NCBI GenBank assembly: GCA_025355915.1
Contig: JANXYT010000033.1
Coordinates: 1 to 8,031 of the forward strand
Direction: 5' to 3'
From: Holophagaceae bacterium
GTDB taxonomy: Bacteria; Acidobacteriota; Holophagae; Holophagales; Holophagaceae
Length of the DNA stretch: 8,031 nucleotides
Positions 1-5,404 of the stretch are shown in pieces. The position numbers and the translations under genes were made by a program. Each line of letters starts with the position of its first letter. Within the stretch, counting starts at the first letter, position 1. The notes beneath the pieces were generated by a model. It had not been told where the DNA came from. It searched no databases and saw nothing but the letters and a program-made list of their open reading frames with translations.

Positions 1-395
1 CCATCATCTTCCCGCTGCCCATGGAGCTCATGAAGGCCTTCGAAAAATTCACGTCGAAGGAGGGGGCTCCGGCTTCCAGCCTCGCCACGCCAAAGCCTCC
101 GCCTTTGCCAAGGCGGAGGCTTTGGCGTGGCCTGGGCCGTAGGCTTGGCCGTCCACGGCGTCGGCCAGCTGTTGCAGAGGTTCCCTTCGCTCGGGACGGA
201 GCGTGCAGAGGCGCATCAGCCAGGTCCGGGCGGTATCGCCATGTCCGGGTGGCGCGATCCTGCGGGTACGCGCCAGCAGGGGGCGCAGGATCCGGATTCG
301 GCCCGGGCCTTCGGGCAGGGGCCGCCACTGTCCCTGGGTGCGCCACAGCATCCAGACGAGAACCGCCAATCCCAGGCCCCACGCCACGGACTTAG
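1..395 (+). CDS. Probable stomatin/slipin (SPFH/band 7) family protein, C-terminal end only
   Basis: The first complete codon is at position 3, and the preceding two bases (cc) would complete a Thr codon if the missing base is a. The opening residues, IIFPLPMELMKAFEKF, resemble the end of slipin/stomatin-like proteins, where a segment like STI(V/I)FPLP(I/M)(D/E)L follows the coiled-coil region. These are membrane-associated scaffold proteins that form oligomeric rings and are linked to membrane microdomains and protease partners. Only this tail is inside the window, so the SPFH domain cannot be checked. The natural family end would be expected near position 50-60, but no in-frame stop occurs until 393-395. 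The extra ~110 residues are Arg/Pro-rich and antisense to the transglutaminase gene, so they look like read-through of noncoding sense rather than evolved protein. The family call rests on one short motif. The true stop position is uncertain, and a frameshift or sequence error is possible. Confidence 0.4.
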   Translation, partial: IIFPLPMELMKAFEKFTSKEGAPASSLATPKPPPLPRRRLWRGLGRRLGRPRRRPAVAEVPFARDGACRGASARSGRYRHVRVARSCGYAPAGGAGSGFGPGLRAGAATVPGCATASRREPPIPGPTPRT

Positions 396-2025
396 GCGGG
401 GCCTTCCAGTGCCATTCCCAACCCTGGAGCTGACCCTGGATCCAGGAGAAGCCGGTCTGCTGATCCTGGTCCGAGAACCTCACCACATAGCGATCCCAGC
501 GGTAGCGGACGGCATCCAGCCACCGCTCAAACGCCGGAAGGCCGCTAGGCCCGGAGGCCAGGGCGGCGGGGCCTACGGGCGTGGGGTCCGAAGTCCACCA
601 CTGCCCCTCATGCCAGTACTCCACCCAGCTGTGGGCCTCGTTCTGGCTCACCCGGAAATAGCCACCTTCCGGGATCCAAGGGCCAAGCCGATAGCCGGTC
701 ACCACCCGGGCGGGAACCCCCCGGGCCCTGAGCATCAGGGCCATGGCCGAAGCGAAATATTCACAATGGCCCGCCTGGGAACGCTCGAGAAAATCCTCAA
801 GGGGATTGGTGGCCTGGCCCGAGGGATTGTCGAGGGTGTACCTGAATCCGCGGAGGGACGATTCCAGGACCCGGGCGAGCTGCGGGGTGGGAAGAATGCC
901 TGGCGCGAAACGGAAGCTGGCCCGGTGGGCGGCCCCGTGTTGGGGTTCCAGCCGGGTGAGCAAGGCAAAGCGGCGGGGGGAGAGGCGCGGCTCCCGGGAT
1001 TCGGCCCGCACGGGGTTCCAGGTCACGGTGACGGGAGCCGGGCGGGCCCTGAGGAACCGCCAGCGGAGGCTGGCCCCAGGGCCCGTCACGAGGGCCAGAT
1101 CCGGAGGCTCCAGCCGGGCGAGTCCCGTCGGCAGGGCGAGGATGCCGTGGGGACTCGGCGTGAAGAGGAATTCAGCTCGCCGGAGGCCGTCGTTCCAGGC
1201 GGGGGCCAGGGCCGGAGGCGGTGTGAGGTCGGCGGGTTCCCATCGCGGCCCCTGGACGGCTTCCAGGGTGACCCCCCGCAGGAGTTCAAGCCCTCGGAGC
1301 CACTGGAGATCCACGGTCGGGTCGATACCCGTGGGAGGTGAGATCCTGATGGCGACTTCCGGGTTGGGTTCGACGGGGCCGCCACCGGAAAGATCCAGCC
1401 GGTCACCCAGACCCGCCTGACCGAACGCACGGGCGGCGCCGAGGGAAACGCTGGGACGCAGGCCCAGATTCAGGCGGGGCATGATGACGAAGAAACCGGC
1501 ACCGAGCAGCAGGGCGGCGCCCACCCAGAGGGGAACCCGGGCGTAGGGAGGGCGGGACAGCGCACCTCGACGGAGGGCGGCGGAAGGCTCCCAGCTTTGC
1601 TGCAGCAGGGCCAGGGTGGCGGCGCAGGACCAGGCCAGCGTCCAGACGAGGAAGAAGACATCCGTGGTTCCGATGGCCGTCGTAAGGAACAGCAGGAAGC
1701 CCATCAGCAGCAGCTGGCGACGGTGGGCCGGTTCCCGGGGGAGGACCAGGCGCACTCCGGCCAGGACGAACAGGGTGTGGATGGCCACGGTGAATAGACC
1801 ATGGCCCTGGGCCAGATCACCCAGGAAGAAGAGCAGGGCGCCGACCTCCAGCCAGCGATGATGGCGGCTGATATCCCAGCGAAGCGCCTCCAGGGCGGCG
1901 GCCACGGCCAGTGGCAGGGCCATCACCAATAGTTCGCCGGATTCGTAGATGCCCGTCGAAACCGTGGCACCCCAGGCCACCCACAAAGGGAAGTGGTCGA
2001 TCCAGGCGGCCCACCTCACGGCCAC
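49..2025 (-). CDS. TgpA-like transglutaminase-domain membrane protein
   Basis: This is a 658-residue protein of the TgpA type: an N-terminal multi-pass membrane region (DUF3488-like), an extracytoplasmic transglutaminase core, and a C-terminal membrane helix with a soluble tail. Hydrophobic segments lie near residues 31-48, 61-92, 105-141 and 164-183, and a last one near 546-562. The cysteine-protease-like triad is intact: Cys421 in AGHCEYFASA, His465 in NEAHSWVEYW and Asp480 in WWTSDPTP. The segment RYRWDRYVVRFSDQDQQ after the core is also typical of the family. The natural substrate of TgpA proteins is not settled. The start is GTG at 2025, preceded by GGGGAG with six bases of spacing, and it overlaps the anmK stop by ten bases. 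A second GTG at 2019 would give a GTGA overlap. The usual partners (MoxR ATPase, DUF58 protein) are absent here; anmK precedes it instead. The last ~27 residues are Ala- then Pro-rich and are encoded across a perfect hairpin, so they may be an added tail. Confidence 0.9.
   Translation of the reverse strand: MAVRWAAWIDHFPLWVAWGATVSTGIYESGELLVMALPLAVAAALEALRWDISRHHRWLEVGALLFFLGDLAQGHGLFTVAIHTLFVLAGVRLVLPREPAHRRQLLLMGFLLFLTTAIGTTDVFFLVWTLAWSCAATLALLQQSWEPSAALRRGALSRPPYARVPLWVGAALLLGAGFFVIMPRLNLGLRPSVSLGAARAFGQAGLGDRLDLSGGGPVEPNPEVAIRISPPTGIDPTVDLQWLRGLELLRGVTLEAVQGPRWEPADLTPPPALAPAWNDGLRRAEFLFTPSPHGILALPTGLARLEPPDLALVTGPGASLRWRFLRARPAPVTVTWNPVRAESREPRLSPRRFALLTRLEPQHGAAHRASFRFAPGILPTPQLARVLESSLRGFRYTLDNPSGQATNPLEDFLERSQAGHCEYFASAMALMLRARGVPARVVTGYRLGPWIPEGGYFRVSQNEAHSWVEYWHEGQWWTSDPTPVGPAALASGPSGLPAFERWLDAVRYRWDRYVVRFSDQDQQTGFSWIQGQLQGWEWHWKAPPKSVAWGLGLAVLVWMLWRTQGQWRPLPEGPGRIRILRPLLARTRRIAPPGHGDTARTWLMRLCTLRPERREPLQQLADAVDGQAYGPGHAKASALAKAEALAWRGWKPEPPPST
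84..131. repeat. Perfect 22-bp inverted repeat with 4-base loop
   Basis: Bases 84-105 are the exact reverse complement of bases 110-131, separated by the loop tgcc (106-109). The structure lies in the last ~27 codons of the minus-strand transglutaminase gene, where it encodes the Ala-rich tail around AKASALAKAEALAW. It also sits where the convergent slipin-like gene should end. No T-run follows the hairpin on either strand, so it is not a canonical intrinsic terminator, though it could act as a bidirectional 3'-end or RNA-stabilising hairpin. It could also be one copy of a dispersed palindromic element. The repeat itself is seen directly; its role is unknown. Confidence 0.9.
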
Positions 2026-3137
2026 ACCCAGCTCCCCAGCACGGCGGCCCGCGAGGCTCCGGTGACGTCAGGCAGGTTGCCCGGAATTCCCAAGGCGCTG
2101 GCGGCCCCCAGCAGCGCCCAACTGACGGCTTCCCGGGCGCCGGTGGGGAATGTGGCATCGTCTTCCAGGATCAGGGGAAGGCGGGCGGCCAATTCTGCGC
2201 GCAATCGCCGGTGGCGGGCGCCTCCGCCGCTGACCAGGCCCTTCACGTCCGCAGGCCAGGGCTTGACCCGGCCGGTTTCGAGGGCGATCGACGCGGCGGT
2301 GAAGGCCGCCAGGGTGGCCAGACGATCCGGCAAGGGAAGGGCTTCGAGGCTGCTGCCTTCGTCCACCAGCCAGGCTGCGCCGAACACTTCCCGTCCCGTG
2401 GATTTAGGGGGAGTCGCCGCGAAGTAGGGGTGGGTGAGCCAGCGCGCCAGGAGTCGTTCCGCCACGGCCCCGGTGGCCGCAGCCCCCTGAGGATCGAAGG
2501 GAACCCCCAGCCATCGCCGCGCTGCGAGATCCAGGAGGGACATCCCCGGCCCCGTATCCCAGGCCCGGGTGGCTTGGCCGTCCCACAGGGTGAGATTCGC
2601 CATACCACCGAGGTTCAGGGCCATCCATGGCCCCGCGCCGTGCAGCCAGCGTTCCGTCAGAGGCACCAGGGGCGCGCCCTGGCCACCCAGGGCGAGGTCG
2701 CGCCGGCGGAGATCCCATACCACGGGACATCCCAGGGCTTCGACCAGCACGTAAGGATCGGCGAGTTGAAGGCTCGCACCTTGGGCGGGGTGGTGCTGTA
2801 CCGTCTGTCCATGCAGGCAAGCCAGGTCGGGCCGGAGTCCCAGGGCATCGCAGAGGTCCCGGGCGGCCTGGGCGTGGTGATCCCCGAGGCGCCGTTGAAG
2901 CCTGCAAAGCCCCGCCGGATCGAGGTGGTTCGATGCGGCGGCCAGCACCTGGTCGCGCAGCGGATCCGGATAGGGCGCCGAGTGATGTCCCAGGAGACCG
3001 TGGAACGGTTGTCCATCCTGAAATGCACTAGGGTTCACCTCGATGGCCACGGCGTCCACGCCGTCTGCGCTCGTGCCTGACATCAGGCCCAGCACGCGCC
3101 AGGGCCGGTTATCCGGGATCAGGATGCGAGGCTGCAT
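2016..3137 (-). CDS. anmK: Anhydro-N-acetylmuramic acid kinase
   Basis: AnmK is a cytosolic enzyme that cleaves the 1,6-anhydro ring of anhydro-MurNAc and phosphorylates it with ATP, giving MurNAc-6-phosphate for peptidoglycan recycling. The 373-residue length matches the family (about 370). Diagnostic motifs occur in order: GLMSGTSADGVD (17-28, phosphate-binding loop), HGQTVQHHP (109-117), DLRRRDLALGGQGAPLVP (142-159), LNLGGMANLT (174-183), DTGPG (194-198, carrying the family's conserved Asp) and VSGGGARHRRL near 285-295. The residue after DTGPG is Met, where the family usually has Asn. The ATG at 3137 sits 18 codons before the first motif, which is normal, but I see no good ribosome binding site in front of it. 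The gene is first in a two-gene unit with the transglutaminase, which begins before the anmK stop, so the two are probably translated from one mRNA. The kinase call is firm. Confidence 0.96.
   Translation of the reverse strand: MQPRILIPDNRPWRVLGLMSGTSADGVDAVAIEVNPSAFQDGQPFHGLLGHHSAPYPDPLRDQVLAAASNHLDPAGLCRLQRRLGDHHAQAARDLCDALGLRPDLACLHGQTVQHHPAQGASLQLADPYVLVEALGCPVVWDLRRRDLALGGQGAPLVPLTERWLHGAGPWMALNLGGMANLTLWDGQATRAWDTGPGMSLLDLAARRWLGVPFDPQGAAATGAVAERLLARWLTHPYFAATPPKSTGREVFGAAWLVDEGSSLEALPLPDRLATLAAFTAASIALETGRVKPWPADVKGLVSGGGARHRRLRAELAARLPLILEDDATFPTGAREAVSWALLGAASALGIPGNLPDVTGASRAAVLGSWVWP
2032..2037 (-). promoter_or_regulatory. Ribosome binding site for the transglutaminase gene
   Basis: On the minus strand these bases read GGGGAG, six bases before the GTG at 2025 and twelve before the GTG at 2019. 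The spacing favours the upstream GTG as the start. The site lies inside the end of anmK, consistent with coupled translation. Confidence 0.5.
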
Positions 3138-3207
3138 GACGCTGATGATGCCAGCAAGTCATGGCTGCTGCCGGATTCCGGGTACTCTGGGAGCGTCGGG
3201 GGTACCC

Positions 3208-3792
3208 ATGACAATGCTCATCATCCTTCTCATCATCGGCGCTGTGATCTATTTCGCCCTGCGAGGCAAGCAGGACCGGCCCGAACAGCTGGGGGCCTCC
3301 CGGCGAGGCCTTCCCACCGGTGCGTTGGAACCCCACACCTTCCCCTGTCCCTTCCCAAAGTGCCCCACCTGCGGTGCCTCGGGCGACCGGATGAAACAGG
3401 AGTGGGACGGACTGCGGTCGGTGAAATGGTCCTGCGGTTATTGCGGCGCTCCAGCCGGCCTTCAGTCGCTCAAGGATGAGGAACTGCCTCCCTCTGCCCG
3501 CCGTCAGTTGAGTCTCGACGGGCCGGGACAGGGTGCCATTCCCATGCAGCAGGGCAGCTATGGCCAGCCCGGCGGCGGCATGGGCGGCCTGCTAACGGGG
3601 ATGATGATCGGCACCATGCTGGGCGGGAATCAACATCATCAGAACGGTCAAGCCGGTGGTAGCGATGGGTGGGGTGGAGACTCCTCAGACAAATCTTCCA
3701 GCGATTGGGGCGAGTCCAACTCCGGCTCCAACGATTGGGGTGATTCCGGGGGCGGCGATTCCGGCGGCGGAGACTCTGGTGGCGACTGGTAA
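3208..3792 (+). CDS. Small membrane-anchored zinc-ribbon protein with Gly/Ser/Asp/Trp-rich tail, function unknown
   Basis: I do not recognise this as a named family. The 194-residue protein has three visible parts. Residues 3-18 (MLIILLIIGAVIYFAL) form one membrane helix or uncleaved signal anchor. Residues 47-81 hold a zinc ribbon with knuckles C52-PT-C55 and C76-GY-C79, plus an extra Cys at 47. From about residue 100 the chain is low complexity: a GGGMGGLLTGMMIGTMLGG glycine/methionine segment, then a hydrophilic Ser/Asp/Gly/Trp tail with DWG motifs ending in three DSGG-type repeats and DW. Similar acidic Gly-rich tails occur on some bacterial TPM-domain and other envelope proteins. The ATG at 3208 is chosen because the anchor begins there; GGGGGT lies four bases upstream, and the frame extended back to 3043 runs antisense into anmK. 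A second ATG lies at 3214. It is divergent from anmK across 70 bases. Confidence 0.8.
   Translation: MTMLIILLIIGAVIYFALRGKQDRPEQLGASRRGLPTGALEPHTFPCPFPKCPTCGASGDRMKQEWDGLRSVKWSCGYCGAPAGLQSLKDEELPPSARRQLSLDGPGQGAIPMQQGSYGQPGGGMGGLLTGMMIGTMLGGNQHHQNGQAGGSDGWGGDSSDKSSSDWGESNSGSNDWGDSGGGDSGGGDSGGDW
3742..3783 (+). repeat. 15-base coding tandem repeat (DSGGG units)
   Basis: Two full 15-base units (3742-3756, 3757-3771) and one 12-base unit (3772-3783) encode DSGGG, DSGGG and DSGG at the extreme C-terminus of the zinc-ribbon protein. The units differ mainly at third codon positions, so they look like a maintained protein repeat rather than a fresh DNA duplication. Confidence 0.75.
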
Positions 3793-3810
3793 TTCGCCAT
3801 TAAATATCGT

Positions 3811-3839
3811 TTGGTCAATTATGTATTTATTTTTATAAA
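3811..3839 (+). promoter_or_regulatory. Candidate sigma70-type promoter
   Basis: TTGGTC at 3811-3816 is followed after exactly 17 bases by TATAAA at 3834-3839, inside the most AT-rich stretch of the window and just after the stop of the zinc-ribbon gene. Transcription would start near 3846 and run rightward to the terminator at 4039-4060, with no convincing reading frame between. The spacing and boxes are good, but AT-rich DNA produces such matches by chance. Confidence 0.4.
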
Positions 3840-3845
3840 GCAGTA

Positions 3846-4060
3846 ATTCGATTTAGATTATCGATTGATGATTTATTCCATCTTCGTTTTGAAGTGGGTT
3901 TTTGGTTGATGTGTCTGAGTGACAACCCATGGAGACATGGTTCAGACCCACACGAACGACAAGAGTGGATTCTACGTTCAGGCTCCGCATTCCGTGTGCT
4001 TCGGAACTCGTTACAGGTTCTGATTCCAATTGGGATGCGGCCCCGATGGGGCCCCTTTTT
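3846..4060 (+). ncRNA. Candidate structured small RNA of about 215 nt, no known family recognised
   Basis: The interval between the zinc-ribbon gene and gatC has no credible protein on the plus strand but has a promoter-like start, several hairpins and an intrinsic terminator. The clearest hairpin spans 3913-3947. Its outer stem is gtctg/cagac and its inner stem aaccatg/catggtt. It has a bulge of six bases (3918-3923), a single-base bulge at 3926 and a GAGA (GNRA) tetraloop at 3932-3935. A second hairpin pairs 3990-3994 with 4002-4006 (ttccg/cggaa), and a third pairs attcc with gggat around an aatt loop near 4026-4035. The RNA would converge on gatC. I considered 6S, SRP and transfer RNAs and do not see their signatures. 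The alternative is a long structured 3' untranslated region of the zinc-ribbon mRNA. Confidence 0.35.
4039..4060 (+). terminator. Rho-independent terminator, rightward
   Basis: A GC-only stem GGCCCC/GGGGCC with loop gat (4039-4053) is followed by cc and five T residues (4056-4060). The T-run lies on the plus strand, so it ends transcription coming from the left: the zinc-ribbon gene, the candidate small RNA, or both. It abuts the gatC stop codon at 4061-4063 but does not have the right polarity to terminate gatC. Confidence 0.75.
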
Positions 4061-4345
4061 CTAAAGTACTTTCGGCACTGCGAAATATCCGCGGTCCTGC
4101 ACTGGCGCGTTGGCCAGGGCCTGGGCTTGGGTAAAGGTGTCCCTGGGAATATCCTCCCGCCGGGGCAAGGGGCGGCCCAGACCCGCGAGCATGGGCTCCA
4201 CTTGATCAAGGGGCAGCTCGTCGAGGCTGGCCGCATGGGTGAGCATCCGGGCCATGGCCTCCCGCATGGGCTCGATCTCGTCTTCCCTAAGACTCAGATG
4301 GGCCAGGGTCGCGCAGCGCAGGACATCCTCACGGGTCACATCCAT
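4061..4345 (-). CDS. gatC: Asp-tRNA(Asn)/Glu-tRNA(Gln) amidotransferase subunit C
   Basis: GatC is the small subunit of the GatCAB amidotransferase, which converts misacylated Glu-tRNA(Gln) and/or Asp-tRNA(Asn) to the correct amide. It clamps the GatA-GatB interface. The 94-residue length is normal. The N-terminus VTREDVLRCATLAHLSLRED and the C-terminus NAPVQDRGYFAVPKVL match the family's two conserved ends (helical start, then the FxVPKV finish). The ATG at 4345 is one base after the tsaD stop, with GGGAG six bases upstream inside the end of tsaD, so translation is probably coupled to tsaD. gatA and gatB are not adjacent in this window, so the complex must be assembled from separate loci. 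Its presence implies that this organism makes Gln-tRNA and/or Asn-tRNA indirectly. Confidence 0.93.
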   Translation of the reverse strand: MDVTREDVLRCATLAHLSLREDEIEPMREAMARMLTHAASLDELPLDQVEPMLAGLGRPLPRREDIPRDTFTQAQALANAPVQDRGYFAVPKVL

Positions 4346-4346
4346 C

Positions 4347-5369
4347 TCAGGCTCCCAGCTTCAGGTCGGCGTCGGCATTCTGAATCCATGGATCCGTGTC
4401 GGGGTCCAGCAGTGCCCCGGCGGAGGCGATCATCGCCCCGTTGTCCGTGCAGAGCCGCGGCTCGGGGAGGGCCAGCACCAAGCCTTCTCGCGCCGCCAGG
4501 ATCGCCGCCTCGGCCCGCAGCCTCGAGTTGCAGGCCACGCCACCGCTGATCACCAAAGTTCGCGCGCCATGCTCAAGCGCCAGGCCGGGAATGGGTTTCA
4601 GCAGCCAGGTGCTGATGGCCTCCTGCAGGCTGCGGCAAAGGCCCAGCACCTTGGGATCGGTCGCTCCTGCTTCCGCGAGGCGGGGGTTCCGCTCCACCCG
4701 CAGTTTCACCCCGGTCTTCAGGCCCGAAAAGCTCCAGGAGGCCTTGCCATCACGGAATTTCGGCGGCGTAAAGGGTTCGGCGGCCCGGTGTGCAGCCTGG
4801 GCGCAGGCATCCACCACCGGGCCACCGGGATAGCCCAGGTTCAGCATGCGGGCGGTCTTGTCGAAGGCCTCGCCCGCGGCGTCGTCGCGGGTCTTCTGAA
4901 GCAATTGGAGCGAAATCCAGTTATTTGCGAGGTACAGATGGGTGTGGCCCCCGGATACCAGCAGCACCAGGGCCGGGAAGGGCAGGTCCGGCGCGGCGAA
5001 ACGGGCAGCATTGAGATGCCCCAGCAGGTGGTGGACACCCACCCAGGGCAGGCCTTCGCGCCAGGCCACGGCCTTGCTCGCGCTGAAGGTCGCCAGCAGG
5101 CTGCCCACCAGCCCTGGTCCCTGCGTGACGGCGATGCGGTCGAGATCGGCCAGTCCGATGCCTGCGTTTACCAAGGCTCCCGCCATGACGGCACGCACCT
5201 GCAACAGGTGCTCCCGCGCCGCGAGTTCGGGCACCACGCCGCCGAAGGGGCCATGGATGGCATCCTGGCTTTCCCGCACCAGGGACCGAAGGATGGGGCC
5301 CGCGGGCGTTTCCTCCACCACGGCGGCGGAGCAGTCGTCGCAGGAGGATTCCAGGCCCAGGATCAGCAT
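4347..5369 (-). CDS. tsaD: tRNA N6-adenosine threonylcarbamoyltransferase TsaD
   Basis: TsaD (Gcp/YgjD, Kae1 family) transfers the threonylcarbamoyl group from threonylcarbamoyl-AMP to A37 of ANN-decoding tRNAs, working with TsaB and TsaE. The 340-residue length is typical. Visible motifs are LGLESSCDD (4-12), metal ligands His114 and His118 in VHHLLGHLNAA, SGGHTHLY, GEAFDKTARML, SFSGLKTGV, SGGVACNSRLR and CTDNGAMIA with metal ligand Asp309. The usual ESSCDET reads ESSCDDC here, and CTDNAAM reads CTDNGAM. I chose the ATG at 5369 because family proteins begin just before this LGLESSCD motif; the TTG seven codons upstream adds no conserved sequence. No Shine-Dalgarno is visible before the ATG. 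It is followed directly by gatC and lies only 35 bases from the divergent exported-protein gene, so any promoter must fall within or next to that gene's start. Confidence 0.96.
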   Translation of the reverse strand: MLILGLESSCDDCSAAVVEETPAGPILRSLVRESQDAIHGPFGGVVPELAAREHLLQVRAVMAGALVNAGIGLADLDRIAVTQGPGLVGSLLATFSASKAVAWREGLPWVGVHHLLGHLNAARFAAPDLPFPALVLLVSGGHTHLYLANNWISLQLLQKTRDDAAGEAFDKTARMLNLGYPGGPVVDACAQAAHRAAEPFTPPKFRDGKASWSFSGLKTGVKLRVERNPRLAEAGATDPKVLGLCRSLQEAISTWLLKPIPGLALEHGARTLVISGGVACNSRLRAEAAILAAREGLVLALPEPRLCTDNGAMIASAGALLDPDTDPWIQNADADLKLGA

Positions 5370-5392
5370 GGGGATAGTGTAACTTGGCAACC

Positions 5393-5397
5393 TGGAG
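5393..5397 (+). promoter_or_regulatory. Ribosome binding site that fixes the exported-protein start
   Basis: TGGAG lies seven bases before the ATG at 5405 and after the alternative TTG at 5384, so it supports the shorter form, which starts directly with a signal peptide. Confidence 0.55.
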
Positions 5398-5404
5398 CCT
5401 TCCC

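Noticed and set aside
724..742. 8-bp inverted repeat with 3-base loop (ggccctga/tcagggcc)
   Set aside because: It lies in the middle of the transglutaminase core; short palindromes like this are expected by chance in GC-rich coding DNA.
127..1341. Long plus-strand open frame of 404 codons
   Set aside because: It is antisense to the transglutaminase core with its intact catalytic triad; Gly/Arg/Pro-rich composition and no recognisable motif.
1911..3080. Long plus-strand open frame of 389 codons
   Set aside because: It is antisense to anmK and the start of the transglutaminase gene; no family features.
3043..3207. N-terminal extension of the zinc-ribbon protein
   Set aside because: The extra 55 codons lie antisense to the start of anmK, have no hydrophobic or conserved character, and the membrane anchor begins right at the ATG at 3208.
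4011..4036. T-arm-like sequence ggttctgattcc suggesting a tRNA end
   Set aside because: The loop lacks the required purine at position 57, and no acceptor, D or anticodon arms can be folded upstream.
4039..4060. The terminator as the end of the tsaD-gatC transcript
   Set aside because: On the minus strand the A/T run precedes the hairpin rather than following it, so the polarity is wrong for gatC.
3853..4236. Minus-strand frame of 127 codons running through the gatC 3' end and the gene-free gap
   Set aside because: It overlaps gatC in another frame, and the AT-rich part has no ribosome binding site or recognisable motif. The gap is better explained as a structured RNA or 3' untranslated region, although the segment VESTLVVRVGLNHV does look somewhat protein-like.
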